This document shows positions 28,692 to 37,637 of a stretch of DNA of 64,000 nucleotides, piece by piece. Both the position numbers and the translations under genes were made by a program. The stretch covers positions 558,001 to 622,000 of the forward strand of contig CAVYZS010000018.1 in NCBI GenBank assembly GCA_963773085.1, in the 5' to 3' direction. This DNA is from JAENVT01 sp963773085. GTDB taxonomy: Bacteria > Actinomycetota > Acidimicrobiia > Acidimicrobiales > Ilumatobacteraceae. The notes below the pieces were generated by a model that searched no databases, was not told where the DNA came from, and saw only the letters and a program-made list of their open reading frames with translations. Positions within the stretch are counted from its first letter, which is position 1, and every line of letters begins with the position of its first letter.

Positions 28692-29398
28692 CCTCGCCAG
28701 ACCGGCCCGCTCCGCGCCTGAGCGTGATCATCCCCGCCTACAACGAACAAGAGTCGCTCGAGGCCACCGTCAAGGCGGTGCTCGCCGCCCTCCCGGAGCC
28801 GGATCTCAGCGAACTCGTCATCGTCAACGATGGCAGCAGCGACAACACACTTGCTGTTGCACATGCAATCGCCGAGTCGTGCCCTTCGCCCGTGGTCGTG
28901 GTCGACCGAGCGACCAACGGTGGCATGGGGCAGGCCTTGGCCAGTGGGTTCGAGCGTGCCACCGGCGATGTCAACACCTGGATTCCCGGGGACGGCGAGT
29001 ACGAGCTCGGCGAGGTGCTGGTCGGGCTCGTCGAACTGCAGCACAACGACATCGTGCTCGTCAGGCGGAACTCGCGCGGCCAGGTCGGCCGCAACATCGT
29101 GTCGACCATCATGTACGCGCTGATCCGGGTTCTGTTCCGCTTCGACGCCCACGGGTACTGCGGCATCTTCGTCATCACCCGTGCACGGTGGAACGAGCTC
29201 ACGCTCCGGTCGGGCGACGTGTTCTTCACCCTCGAGATCGCCTTGCGCGCCCGGCACTTGGGCTGGAAGGTTGCATACATCACCGCCGAATGGCGGCCAC
29301 GCCGCGCCGGGAGGTCGAAGGTGTTCCGACCGAGCGTGATGATACGCAACCTCGTCGAACTGCTTCGTTTCCGGGTAGCGCTCTGGCTGGGCCACTAG
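28688..29398 (+). CDS. GT2 glycosyltransferase
   Basis: 236 residues from an ATG at 28688. RLSVIIPAYNEQESLEATV is the opening strand and LVIVNDGSSDNTLAVAH the donor site. TWIPGDGEYELGEV replaces the usual D-x-D with G-D-G-E, and VFFTLEIALRARHLGWKVAYI is in the second half. No membrane span, so it probably acts on a soluble or lipid-linked acceptor at the inner face. Last gene of the overlapping epimerase-aminotransferase-acyltransferase-GT2 operon. Confidence 0.85.
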   Translation: MTSPDRPAPRLSVIIPAYNEQESLEATVKAVLAALPEPDLSELVIVNDGSSDNTLAVAHAIAESCPSPVVVVDRATNGGMGQALASGFERATGDVNTWIPGDGEYELGEVLVGLVELQHNDIVLVRRNSRGQVGRNIVSTIMYALIRVLFRFDAHGYCGIFVITRARWNELTLRSGDVFFTLEIALRARHLGWKVAYITAEWRPRRAGRSKVFRPSVMIRNLVELLRFRVALWLGH

Positions 29399-29409
29399 CA
29401 CGTGGGCCG

Positions 29410-31284
29410 CTATGTCTGGTCGATCGGGATCCACACACCGACCGAACCGATCGCACTCTCGGCGACCTCGAGTTCGTAACCTTCGGGGAACAAGATCCCG
29501 CACTCGGCGAGGACCGACCCGATGTCGGCCGGCGCCGACGGGCCGGCCGTCACGATCACGGGTGGCTCGTCACTGTTGATCAGACCTTTCGTGCAGGCCG
29601 TGCGCATCCGGGCCATGTAGATCTCGGCGTTGTCGGGGATGTACTCGATGGAGCTGACGAACAGATCGGCCGGCGGATGGGTGAGGCCGAGCGCCAAGGC
29701 GTACCCGGGGCTGTTAGCCACGCTGAGACCCGGGCGGCCGACGAGACCTCGGCGTCGGGCGATCTCGCTGAGGTTGTGGAGCAGCTCGGCGGTACCGGAG
29801 TCGGTCGACAAGCCGTCGTAGCCGATCACGTCGTCGAGCGGCTCGGTCTGGGCATACAGGTTCGTCGCCAGCAGATATGGGCGCTGCCACAGTCCCGACA
29901 CCACCATTCGCTCGATCGCCAGCGGCATCACGACCAGCAACGCAGCGACCGGAACGATGGCCGGGCGCCACACGCTCACCGAGTCACTGGCGATGATCAC
30001 GATTGCTGCCGCACACAGCGCACCGGACGAGACGACGACGAACATCGGAGGGTTCAAGGTGCCGAAGGCCTGGGCTCCTCCCAGCCCGATCAGCAGCACC
30101 AACGCAGAACCGCGAGCTCGAGCCGCCGGGATCGACTCGTCCGACTCGGCCGACTCGCCCGTGTTCGGGACAACTTCGCCGACATCGGTCGGAATCGACG
30201 CGGCAACGTGAGCGACCAACCAGACCACACCGGCCAGCGCCAACATCAGTGGCAGGGCCACCTGCGACAGCCCGACGTTCACGGTGCCGCCGCGGAACTG
30301 GCCGGACCGCGACGCGGCTCTCACCGCGAGCAGCACACCGAGGGCGAGCAGGCCACCCAGCACCATCGAACGACGTAACGACCGCACCAGCGACAGTGCG
30401 ATCCCAAGTGCCAGGACCAACCAGACCGACGAGCCGACGAGCCCAGCGACATCGACCACATTGCGCCAGTAGGGGAAGAGGTAGCTGTCCCATATCGGTA
30501 GCGACTCCGACAGTTGCTCGCTGGCCGACCGCACCTCTGTCAGGCGGTCGATGAAGCGCCCACCGATGACTGCCAGCACAACCCAGCTGAGCACCAATCC
30601 CACCGCCGACCAGTACAGGTCGCGCCAAGCCCCGATCCACCCGAACGACAGGATCAGTGCCACGGCGACGACTTCGACCATGCACAACCCGGCCGGCCAT
30701 TTGTTGACGAGAGCGATTCCGATGATCGCGCCCGCAGCAGCCAACCACCATCGACGGCTCGACGAGCGGCCGGCCAGCACGGGCAGCATCACCGCAGCAA
30801 GACCAGTCGCGCACAGCGCTGACAGATCGTTGTAGCCGGGCGACTGCGGCAACCAGGTGTACATCGTGAATCCGCCGACAGTGACGAACAGCGTGATCGC
30901 CAGCCGCACCGGTAGGCCGTCGAAGCGAGCGCTGTCCGCTGCCCGCGGGTGGACGAAGTCGGCGGTCGCTCGGCCGAGACCGAGACCGCACAGCAAGACA
31001 ATGACGAGCTTGACCTTGCGGAGCGAGACGACCGAGTAGCCGACCAGTTGGAACAGTGGCCCGAACAGCGCCGGAGCCCCGTTGTAGACCATCTCGGGAT
31101 GGCGGTAGTAGCGATAGCTGAGCAGATAGATGCCCTCGTCGGTGAAGTCGACGCCGCGAGGCGCGGCAGTCCACGCCAGCCACACCAGTCTCATCAGCAC
31201 GAGCGCAAGCGCGAACGCAGGGATCAGTGCCGACGCCGACCGCTGCCACGGTCGCGGCTGGAACGTCGCCCCCGGCCCTGACAT
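29410..31284 (-). CDS. large multi-pass membrane protein, GT-C-like
   Basis: 624 residues with about 12 membrane spans. After the first span there is RGVDFTDEGIYLLSYRYYR, where the T-D-E-G-I-Y loop resembles the catalytic acidic loop of GT-C enzymes such as ArnT-type transferases. The C-terminal 150 residues form a soluble domain (TEPLDDVIGYDGLSTD, LFVSSIEYIPDNAEIYM). It may transfer a sugar from a polyprenyl carrier at the outer face. Convergent with the GT2 gene with only 11 bases between stops. Confidence 0.7.
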   Translation of the reverse strand: MSGPGATFQPRPWQRSASALIPAFALALVLMRLVWLAWTAAPRGVDFTDEGIYLLSYRYYRHPEMVYNGAPALFGPLFQLVGYSVVSLRKVKLVIVLLCGLGLGRATADFVHPRAADSARFDGLPVRLAITLFVTVGGFTMYTWLPQSPGYNDLSALCATGLAAVMLPVLAGRSSSRRWWLAAAGAIIGIALVNKWPAGLCMVEVVAVALILSFGWIGAWRDLYWSAVGLVLSWVVLAVIGGRFIDRLTEVRSASEQLSESLPIWDSYLFPYWRNVVDVAGLVGSSVWLVLALGIALSLVRSLRRSMVLGGLLALGVLLAVRAASRSGQFRGGTVNVGLSQVALPLMLALAGVVWLVAHVAASIPTDVGEVVPNTGESAESDESIPAARARGSALVLLIGLGGAQAFGTLNPPMFVVVSSGALCAAAIVIIASDSVSVWRPAIVPVAALLVVMPLAIERMVVSGLWQRPYLLATNLYAQTEPLDDVIGYDGLSTDSGTAELLHNLSEIARRRGLVGRPGLSVANSPGYALALGLTHPPADLFVSSIEYIPDNAEIYMARMRTACTKGLINSDEPPVIVTAGPSAPADIGSVLAECGILFPEGYELEVAESAIGSVGVWIPIDQT

Positions 31285-31316
31285 TGGCCAGACGCTAGCG
31301 ACTGCGGGCTTGGGTG

Positions 31317-31601
31317 TCAGTCGTCGGCCGAGTCGGCCAGGAGGTCGGCGCTGAGGGCCAGGGCAGCGGCGATCGCTGCGGCTCGTTCGATCACCGAGAC
31401 AAACGCCTTGATTGCAGCGGCGTCATCGATCATCGGCGGATCGCCGAGCGATCGCAACAACGCTCCAGGATCCGAAGCAACGGCGATCGGTTCGATGTCG
31501 GGTAGCGGCCCGGGGTTGCGCCACACGTCGACGGCACTGGGCCGTTTCGCCTGTGGCCGTCGTCCCTGGTTCGAACCTCGTCGCTGCTGCTGGCGGCTCA
31601 C
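31317..31601 (-). CDS. small hypothetical protein downstream of the helicase
   Basis: 94 residues from a GTG at 31599-31601 that overlaps the helicase stop by two bases. The N-terminus is basic and Gln/Arg-rich (VSRQQQRRGSNQGRRPQAKR). The C-terminal half is a hydrophobic, Ala-rich helix (FVSVIERAAAIAAALALSAD). The overlap says it is translated with the SNF2 helicase, so a partner or regulator is possible. No family recognised. Confidence 0.55.
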   Translation of the reverse strand: MSRQQQRRGSNQGRRPQAKRPSAVDVWRNPGPLPDIEPIAVASDPGALLRSLGDPPMIDDAAAIKAFVSVIERAAAIAAALALSADLLADSADD

Positions 31602-34600
31602 TGGTCGTCCCCTGCGAGCAGCTCCTCGGGCCGCAGCCCGAGTGCGAGACGGATCTGGTCGGTGTTCAGGTCGGCGAGCGAACTGGCGCGCGGCAGCACC
31701 AGTTGGGCGATGTGGCGCTTGCCGGCAACGATCTCCTCGACACGTTCGTCGATCGTTCCCGGGCACACCAACCGGTGGGAGATCACCGTGCGGCTCTGCC
31801 CGATGCGCCACGCCCTGTCGCGCGCCTGGTCCTCGACGGCGGGATTCCACCATCGGTCGTAGAGCACGACGTGGTTCGCTGCTGTCAGGTTGAGGCCGGT
31901 ACCCCCGGCCTTCAGCGACAGCACCATCGCTCCGGGACCCTGCGCAGTCTGGAACTCGGAGACGAGCCGATCGCGGACACTTCTGGACAGACTGCCGTCG
32001 TAACAAGCGATCGGGATACCGGTGACCTCAGTGAGATGATCGGCCAGACGCCGGCCCCAGGTCGCGAAGTGGGTGAAGATGAGGATTCGTTCACCGGCCG
32101 CGAAGACCGAGTCGACGATCTCCTCGAGGCGGGTCAACTTGCCCGATCGGCCGGCGAGTGGCTGCTCGTCGTCGCGATACGCCGCGGGGTGGTTGCAGAT
32201 CTGCTTCAGCGCGGTGATGGCGGCGAGAATCGCCCCCTTCTTGGTCTCGGCGAGGGCATCGGTGTCGGCCACGTTCGCCACGAGCTCGTCGAGAACGGCC
32301 TGGTAGAGCCCGATCTGCTCCGGCGTCATCGTGCAGTGGTCGAGCTCGTCGATCTTGTCGGGCAGCTCGGCGGCAACCTCCGGCTCGGTCTTGGTGCGCC
32401 GGAAGAGGAGCAGCCCGTTCAAGGCCCGCAGGGCGGCCTCGCCATCGCCCGACATCTGGGCGAGGAACGACGGTCGCGACCCGACGAGACCGGGATTGGT
32501 GAAGTCGAGCATCGCCCACAGGTCGCCGAGCCCGTTCTCGATCGGCGTGCCGGTGAGCGCCAGGCGGGTGTGGGCGTTGATCCGGCGCAGCTGCTGTGAC
32601 GTGTCGCTGGCCGGATTCTTGATCGCCTGGGCCTCGTCGAGGACGAGCGTCTGCCAACGCATCGCGGTGAGCGCATCGATGTCGCGTACCGCGGTGGCAT
32701 AGGTGGTGATCACGATGTCGGCATCGGCCACCTCGGCTTCGAGCTCGTCGGCCGACGCCCGCGAGGCGCCATGGTGCACGACGACGCGCAGTCCAGGTGT
32801 GAAACGCGCTCGCTTCCGCGGCCCAGTTGCCGACGACGGCGGCCGGCGCTATGACGAGAGCCTTGCCGTCTCGTGCCGGATTGGCTCGTGTCGGATCGGC
32901 GAGATGGGCGAGCACCGTCGGCGTCTTGCCGAGCCCCATGTCGAGCGCCAAGCAACCACCCAGCCCGGCGCCGGCGAGGAACTCGATCCAGGCGACAGCC
33001 TCTGCCTGGTAGGTGCGCAATGTGCCGGTGAACCCCTCCGGTCGGGCGATCGGCGACATCGACACCTCGCTCGCACGCCGGACGATGTCGTTCGCCCAGC
33101 TGTTGCCGTGCACGACCGCTCCACCGGCCAGCCCCGACCCACCGAGACCGACGCTGTGCCGCAGGATCTCGGCACCGCGTGAGCTGGGTCACCGACTCGC
33201 GAGCGGCGAGCGCGGCCGCCGCCTGTTGGACGTCGAACCGGTCGACCTCGACCCAGCGGCCGCGCGACTGCACGAGCGGGCGGGCCTGCCGAGCGAGTCG
33301 CCTCACGTCATCCGCGGTGAGCTCGGCGTCGTCGAACAGCACCGTCCAGGCGACGTTGCTGAGTTGGCGGGCACCGACGACAGAATCCGCCGGGGTTTCC
33401 GCGAACAGCCGCAGCGACGCCTTCGCCTTGCGCCGCGAGAGCGCCGGCAGCCGTACCTCGAATCCGATCGTCGCCAGCGTCGGGCCGGTTGTGGTCATGA
33501 ACTCCCACGCCTCGTCCTGGCTCATCGCCAGTTGTCCGCGACGGGACGCACCAACTCGATCGAGCGCCGGAAGCAGCCGACCGAGCCGCTGCCACTCGGC
33601 ACTCAGCGCCCGCCTGCCGCCCTCGGCGCGCATCGCCACGTCGATCGGGACGTGCGTGCCCTTACCGGATGGCGCCGAGACGGACAGGATCCACACTCCA
33701 CCGGGGAGCGGCGGGTCGAGCTGGATCGACCAGCTTCGGCCGCACCGGATCGGTGACCGCGCGAGACCACTGATCGATCCGCCGCGACAAGGCTGTGGCC
33801 AGGTACGGCGTTGGCAGCGAACGGCAATCCATCCATGCGGGCGATCACCATGTCGTCGAGGTCGATCGCGGTCGTCGCGCTCGACGGCGGCGGCCGGCAG
33901 CTCCATACGCTCGATGCTCTCGGTGACGATGGCCTCGACTGCTGCCGTGATGACGGCCGACGTGGTAGCCCGACCGTCGCCACCACCGACGGCGACGACA
34001 GCGCCGGGCATCATCGCGGCCAGCGAGGTGACGGCGGCGCGATCCATCAAGCGCCGGAGCCCACTGAACGGTGGATTCGACCAATGCCGCCGTCGCTGAC
34101 GCCGCTACCCGCAAACGCTGGGCACGATCGAGCCCCGCGGCCGCCAGCCGAACACCTTCGAGGGCGACGCGTCCGAGCCACATGACACTCGCACCTACAC
34201 CCTCGTGGACGTGCCCGCCGCCGATCGCCACCAACCATCCCGAGCGCGTCCTTCATCGGTATCGCGACGGCCTCGGCCCGCAGACCACCCGGCAAGCGGC
34301 ACGCCGGGGTGAAGCTGCCACCCCACCGACGGGCCACCGATCTCCTCCAAGCGCGTGGCGAGAGCGTCGTTGCCATCCGGGGAGGCACCGCGACCGCCCG
34401 CCCAGACCACGACCTGCCCCGCCGACCACGATGCCTGGAGGAGCACAGGGTCGGGTTCGCGGTGCACCACAGGCGTCGCCCGGAACTCCTCGATGCCGGG
34501 CATGTCGTCGCCGGCCGGCATCGCTGCCGGCATCGCCGGCTTCGGCTTCGCAGGCGGTGGGCGCAGCCGAGCGGCAGTCGCCCGAAGACCGTCGAGCGTG

Positions 34601-34806
34601 TCGGTGAAATCGGCCACCACCTGCTCGCGTTCCTCACCCGACAACGTGCGTACGGCCTCCAGATCGGCCTCGGTCTCGATGATCAGGCGGTCGAGAACAC
34701 TGAGCGACACCTGTTGATCGGCGCGCAAAAGCGCCAGGTCGTCGTCCGATCCCCGGCCTTCGGAGATCGACCAGATCGCAGCTACGAGTTGTCGTGAGTC
34801 AAGCAT
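31598..34806 (-). CDS. SNF2/RapA-family helicase, multiple frameshifts
   Basis: About 1,070 codons from the ATG at 34806 to the TGA at 31598. Frame changes lie near 34270, 34210, 34050, 33870, 33760, 33190 and 32810. The N-terminal 500 codons (QLVAAIWSISEGRGSDD and others) form the long SNF2-associated region. The ATPase part has CLALDMGLGKTPTVLAHLAD (Walker A), LVLDEAQAIKNPASD (Walker B as D-E-A-Q) and RLALTGTPIENGLGDLWAML. The C-lobe has RILIFTHFATWGRRLADHL and YDRWWNPAVEDQARDRAWRI, ending in the arginine finger region. A dsDNA translocase; likely chromatin/RNA-polymerase recycling or repair. Its length and N-terminal domain match bacterial HepA-like SNF2 proteins. Confidence 0.8.
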
Positions 34807-34928
34807 CAAGTTGTCCTGTGCCGGCGCGTGCGACGGCACCTCCGTATCGACGTGCCTCGCCCGGCGGCATCGTCGCTTCAGGGTCGCCGACCCCGGCCGC
34901 TCATACTACCTCGCAAGAAGCCGACCGG

Positions 34929-35643
34929 TCAGAACATCACCAGTTCGAAGGAGACTGCGTGGAGAACGCCGAACCGCGCTCCGGTGCTTTCGGCGCTCGA
35001 TCGCAGGAACTCGCCGGGATCGGCCATGTCGCCACCGAGGTTGGCGAGGTACAGCTCGTGGCAGCGCAGCGATTCGATGCCACGGTCGACGTAGCCGGTC
35101 ACATCGACGGCGTGCGTTGCCTGCGGCGAGGCATTGAACGCCGCGAAGCGAACGCCCGCCCACGCAGGTCCGGCGTTCGGAAAGATCCAGGGATTGGCCG
35201 CGTCGCGCACGGCGTCGAGCAGGGCGCGCCCCACGGCGCGATGGTCAGCATGGTTCCAACTAGGCCCACCCCAGTTGTCGCGGTGGTTGATCGACAGAAC
35301 TACTTCGGGCTGATGTCGACGAATCGCCGCGGTGAGGTCTTGTCGCAACGCGACACCCGCTTCGACGAGCCCGTCGGTGTGATCGAGGAACTCCACAACG
35401 GAAACTCCCGACCGCGAGAGCGCTGCGCTGTTGCTCGTGCTCGCGGATCGGACCGACCTGCTCGGGCGGCATCGTCGAAATCCCGGCTTCGCCACGCGTC
35501 ACCAGCACGTAGCGCACGTCCTTGCCGTGATCAGTCCATCGGGCGACGGCGCTGGCCGCACCGTATTCCATGTCGTCGGGATGGGCGACCACGCCAAGCG
35601 CCCTCGTCCAGTCCTCCGGGATGGGCTCCAGCAGCTCGTTCAA
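34929..35643 (-). CDS. PIG-L/LmbE family deacetylase, one frameshift
   Basis: The ATG at 35643 gives MNELLEPIPEDWTRALGVV, then AHPDDMEYGAASAVARW, the zinc-binding A-H-P-D-D motif. The frame shifts near 35430 and continues with SVVEFLDHTDGL, VVLSINHRDNWGG and WNHADHRAVGRALLDAV, the second metal motif. About 238 residues. The family removes N-acetyl groups from GlcNAc-type substrates, including the mycothiol and bacillithiol precursors. In this actinobacterium a mycothiol-conjugate role is possible but not shown. Confidence 0.82.
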
Positions 35644-35674
35644 GAGTTCCTACCCGCGGTGCAACCCCGTGCCC

Positions 35675-36351
35675 TCAAGCCGGTGGCGGCGGTGGGGGTG
35701 GCGGGACAGGGGATGATCCAGGGGGTGGCGGCGGAGGTGGCGGCGACGACGCCGACGCGGCCATGGCACCGTCGCCGTACTTCGGATAGGTGTCGGTCAT
35801 CAGCAGGCCGTAGGACTGCACTTGCAGCATGAAGCGGGTGAACTTCAGCACGAAGTCCCACATGCCCCGCGACTGCTTGCCGGTGATGATGATTGCGAAC
35901 CACGAGATCAGCAGGACGACGGCCGCACCGATGCCCACGACCAAACCGATGATCAATGCTGGGATGATCCAGATCCCACGGAGGACATTGGTGAGACGAT
36001 TGCCGGTTCTTCGTACGAGATCGCGCTGCGCACCGGAGCCGCGCCCGGGTCGGTCCCGAACGCCGGGTATTCGTCGTAGAGGAAGTACGTGTAGCCGAGG
36101 ACCCGGCCGTAGTAGCCGAGCCAACTCTGTTGAAGGTCCCAGATCCCCTGGTTGTGCTTGCCGGTGAACAAGATGATGAACCATTGGACGACCGCCAGGA
36201 TCTGGGCGAGATAGCCCCACACCTGCGACACGATCAGGTGCGGTATGGCGAGGATGAACCGAAACGCAACCGTCAAGCGATTGCGTGACTCCTCGGATAC
36301 CCCACGTCGTACGTGAATGCCGACACTGCGCCTCCTTCGATTCGAACCCAT
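35675..36351 (-). CDS. DUF4389 membrane protein, two DUF4389 units, one frameshift
   Basis: The N-terminal frame (36351 to about 36005) has RNRLTVAFRFILAIPHLIV and WFIILFTGKHNQGIWDLQQ. After a one-base shift near 36000 the second frame has RLTNVLRGIWIIPALIIG and FAIIITGKQSRGMWDFVLK. These two halves are paralogous DUF4389 units, each with two membrane segments and the F-T-G-K or I-T-G-K loop. The tail is a run of prolines (about 20 Pro in 25 residues). Function unknown. It lies between PadR and PIG-L genes. Confidence 0.7.
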
Positions 36352-36409
36352 CGGGTTCAGGGCGAATCGTAGCCAGACCTCGTCGGCAGATTGTGCGATC
36401 CAGCAGGTA

Positions 36410-37021
36410 CTACGTCTCGTCGGAGGCGAGCAATGCGTAGATCTTCCTCCGGGTTTCGTCGAGCAGTTCCGTCGCCCGTTGGCGTTGAGTCTCCGTGCCT
36501 GCCATGGCGACCTGCTTGGTGGCCATCAGCAAGTGGTGGATCGCATGGCGAAGGCTCGGCGCGCCTTCGCCGGCGTCGTTCGATGCTGCGGTCCACGGCG
36601 CAGTCCTGGTCGAAGCCAGTTCCTCGGCGTGAGCTCGCCCGGCATTCGGTGAGACTCGACACCTTCTTGCCGTCCTGGTCCTGGGTGGTGATCAGCCCTT
36701 CGTCGGTGAGCAGTTGGATGGTCGGATAGATCGCCCCGGGGCTGGGGTTCCAGGCCCCACCGCTTCGTTCGCGGATCTCGAGGATCATCTCGTAGCCGTG
36801 CATCGGACGCTCGCGCAGCAGAAGCAACGCCGCAGTGCGCACGTCGCCCCGTCCGCGGCGTCGGCCCCGACCCATCGGGCGCATCCGGCCCGAATCCGCG
36901 GCCGCGGCGACCGGGGCCTCGGTCGCGCGTCCACCGAAGGGCCGCCCGTGTTCATGGTCGTGTTCAGGTCGTGTTCATGGTCGTGTTCAGGTCGGTTCTG
37001 TTCGTTGGATCGTGGATCCAT
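36410..37021 (-). CDS. PadR-family transcription regulator, two frame lesions
   Basis: The ATG at 37021 is preceded by AAGGGAG at a good distance. The first 15 residues run MDPRSNEQNRPEHDH. The winged helix reads VRTAALLLLRERPMHGYEMI, then GGAWNPSPGAIYPTIQLLTDEGLI, the PadR hallmark. Near 36650 an inserted base interrupts what would read L-T-E-A-G-R-A-H-A-E-E-L. The C-terminal dimer helices then read HAIHHLLMATKQVAMAG and RATELLDETRRKIYALLAS before the stop at 36410. A 23-bp tandem duplication at 36948-36993 also disrupts the frame; removing one copy restores it. PadR proteins usually repress adjacent divergent genes, here a tail-tube gene. Confidence 0.75.
36948..36993. repeat. perfect 23-bp tandem duplication inside padR
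   Basis: Two exact copies of a 23-base unit beginning GTGTTCATGG, at 36948-36970 and 36971-36993. Because 23 is not a multiple of 3, having two copies shifts the PadR frame. With one copy the frame from the ATG at 37021 leads straight into H-E-H-G-R-P-F-G-G and the winged helix. This could be slipped-strand switching or an assembly duplication. Confidence 0.85.
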
Positions 37022-37071
37022 CTGTACTCCCTTGTTTGCCGATCGGGGTTGTCTGCCCAATCGGATGTAGT

Positions 37072-37101
37072 GATGCAGTCACGATATATCGTTATTGCAT
37101 C
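37072..37101. promoter_or_regulatory. 30-bp nested palindrome, likely PadR operator
   Basis: An inner perfect 12-bp palindrome ACGATATATCGT at 37081-37092 is flanked at exactly equal distance (3 bases) by GATGCA at 37072 and TGCATC at 37096. 24 of 30 positions obey the same dyad axis. It lies 50 bases upstream of the padR ATG and 25 bases upstream of the tail-tube ATG. On the minus strand TTGTCA sits 17 bases from TATCGT, a possible padR promoter overlapping the dyad. This fits autoregulation and control of the divergent gene. Confidence 0.6.
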
Positions 37102-37126
37102 GTTGACAACCTGTCATGATGACGAC

Positions 37127-37576
37127 ATGGCAATTTTCCGTGACCATCCCTATGAGGGTTCGAACTTCCTCGTCGACATGGGTGCCTACGACCCGAACGA
37201 CCTGCGGGCGGCGTTCTTCCGCGTCGAGTTGCCAGAAGCGATCGTCGACGAGATCGCCTACCGCAACGGCAACGACAAGACCCAAGAGGCGCGAAAGCAA
37301 CCCGGTCTCGCCAAGTACGGCCACCTGGTCCTGAAGCGCGGACTGATCGGGTCGACCGATCTGTGGGAATGGTGGAAACAGGCGCGCGAGGGCCAGCCCA
37401 ACGTCGACCGCAACATCACGGTCACCCTGCTCGACGAGGAACGCAATCAGGTGTGGAGCTGGCGATTCCGAAACGCCTTTCCCGTGCGCTACAGCGTGTC
37501 ACCTCTCGATGCCGGCCACAGCGACATCGCCGTCGAGGAGCTGGCGCTGACCTTCGATTCGATGGACATCGAGTAG
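37127..37576 (+). CDS. phage tail tube-like protein (gp19/eCIS tube family), solitary
   Basis: 149 residues from the ATG at 37127; no clear Shine-Dalgarno. It reads DHPYEGSNFLVDMGAYDP, then AAFFRVELPEAIVDEIAYRNG and KYGHLVLKRGLIGSTDLWEW, then RNITVTLLDEERNQVWSWRF and HSDIAVEELALTFDSMDIE. This is the plan of the gp19-like tube proteins of contractile injection systems, where the beta-barrel subunits stack into the inner tube. The K-R-G-x-x-G-S-T-D-L-W motif is characteristic. No sheath, baseplate, ATPase or spike gene is visible within 20 kb. It is divergent from padR with a 30-bp dyad between. It is therefore an orphan tube gene. Confidence 0.8.
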   Translation: MAIFRDHPYEGSNFLVDMGAYDPNDLRAAFFRVELPEAIVDEIAYRNGNDKTQEARKQPGLAKYGHLVLKRGLIGSTDLWEWWKQAREGQPNVDRNITVTLLDEERNQVWSWRFRNAFPVRYSVSPLDAGHSDIAVEELALTFDSMDIE

Positions 37577-37637
37577 CGAACGCACCCGCGTCGGCAAGGG
37601 CCAGTCGATCGAGGCCAACCGATAACCTCTCCCACCC

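Noticed and set aside
31598..34806. SNF2 helicase considered part of a DISARM- or Zorya-like defence island
   Set aside because: No methyltransferase, nuclease or other defence gene nearby; neighbours are a GT-C-like protein and a PIG-L deacetylase.
37127..37576. Idea that a full phage-tail or eCIS cluster lies here
   Set aside because: No sheath, baseplate, spike, AAA ATPase or tape measure was seen on either side, only a helicase, PIG-L, DUF4389, PadR and sugar enzymes.
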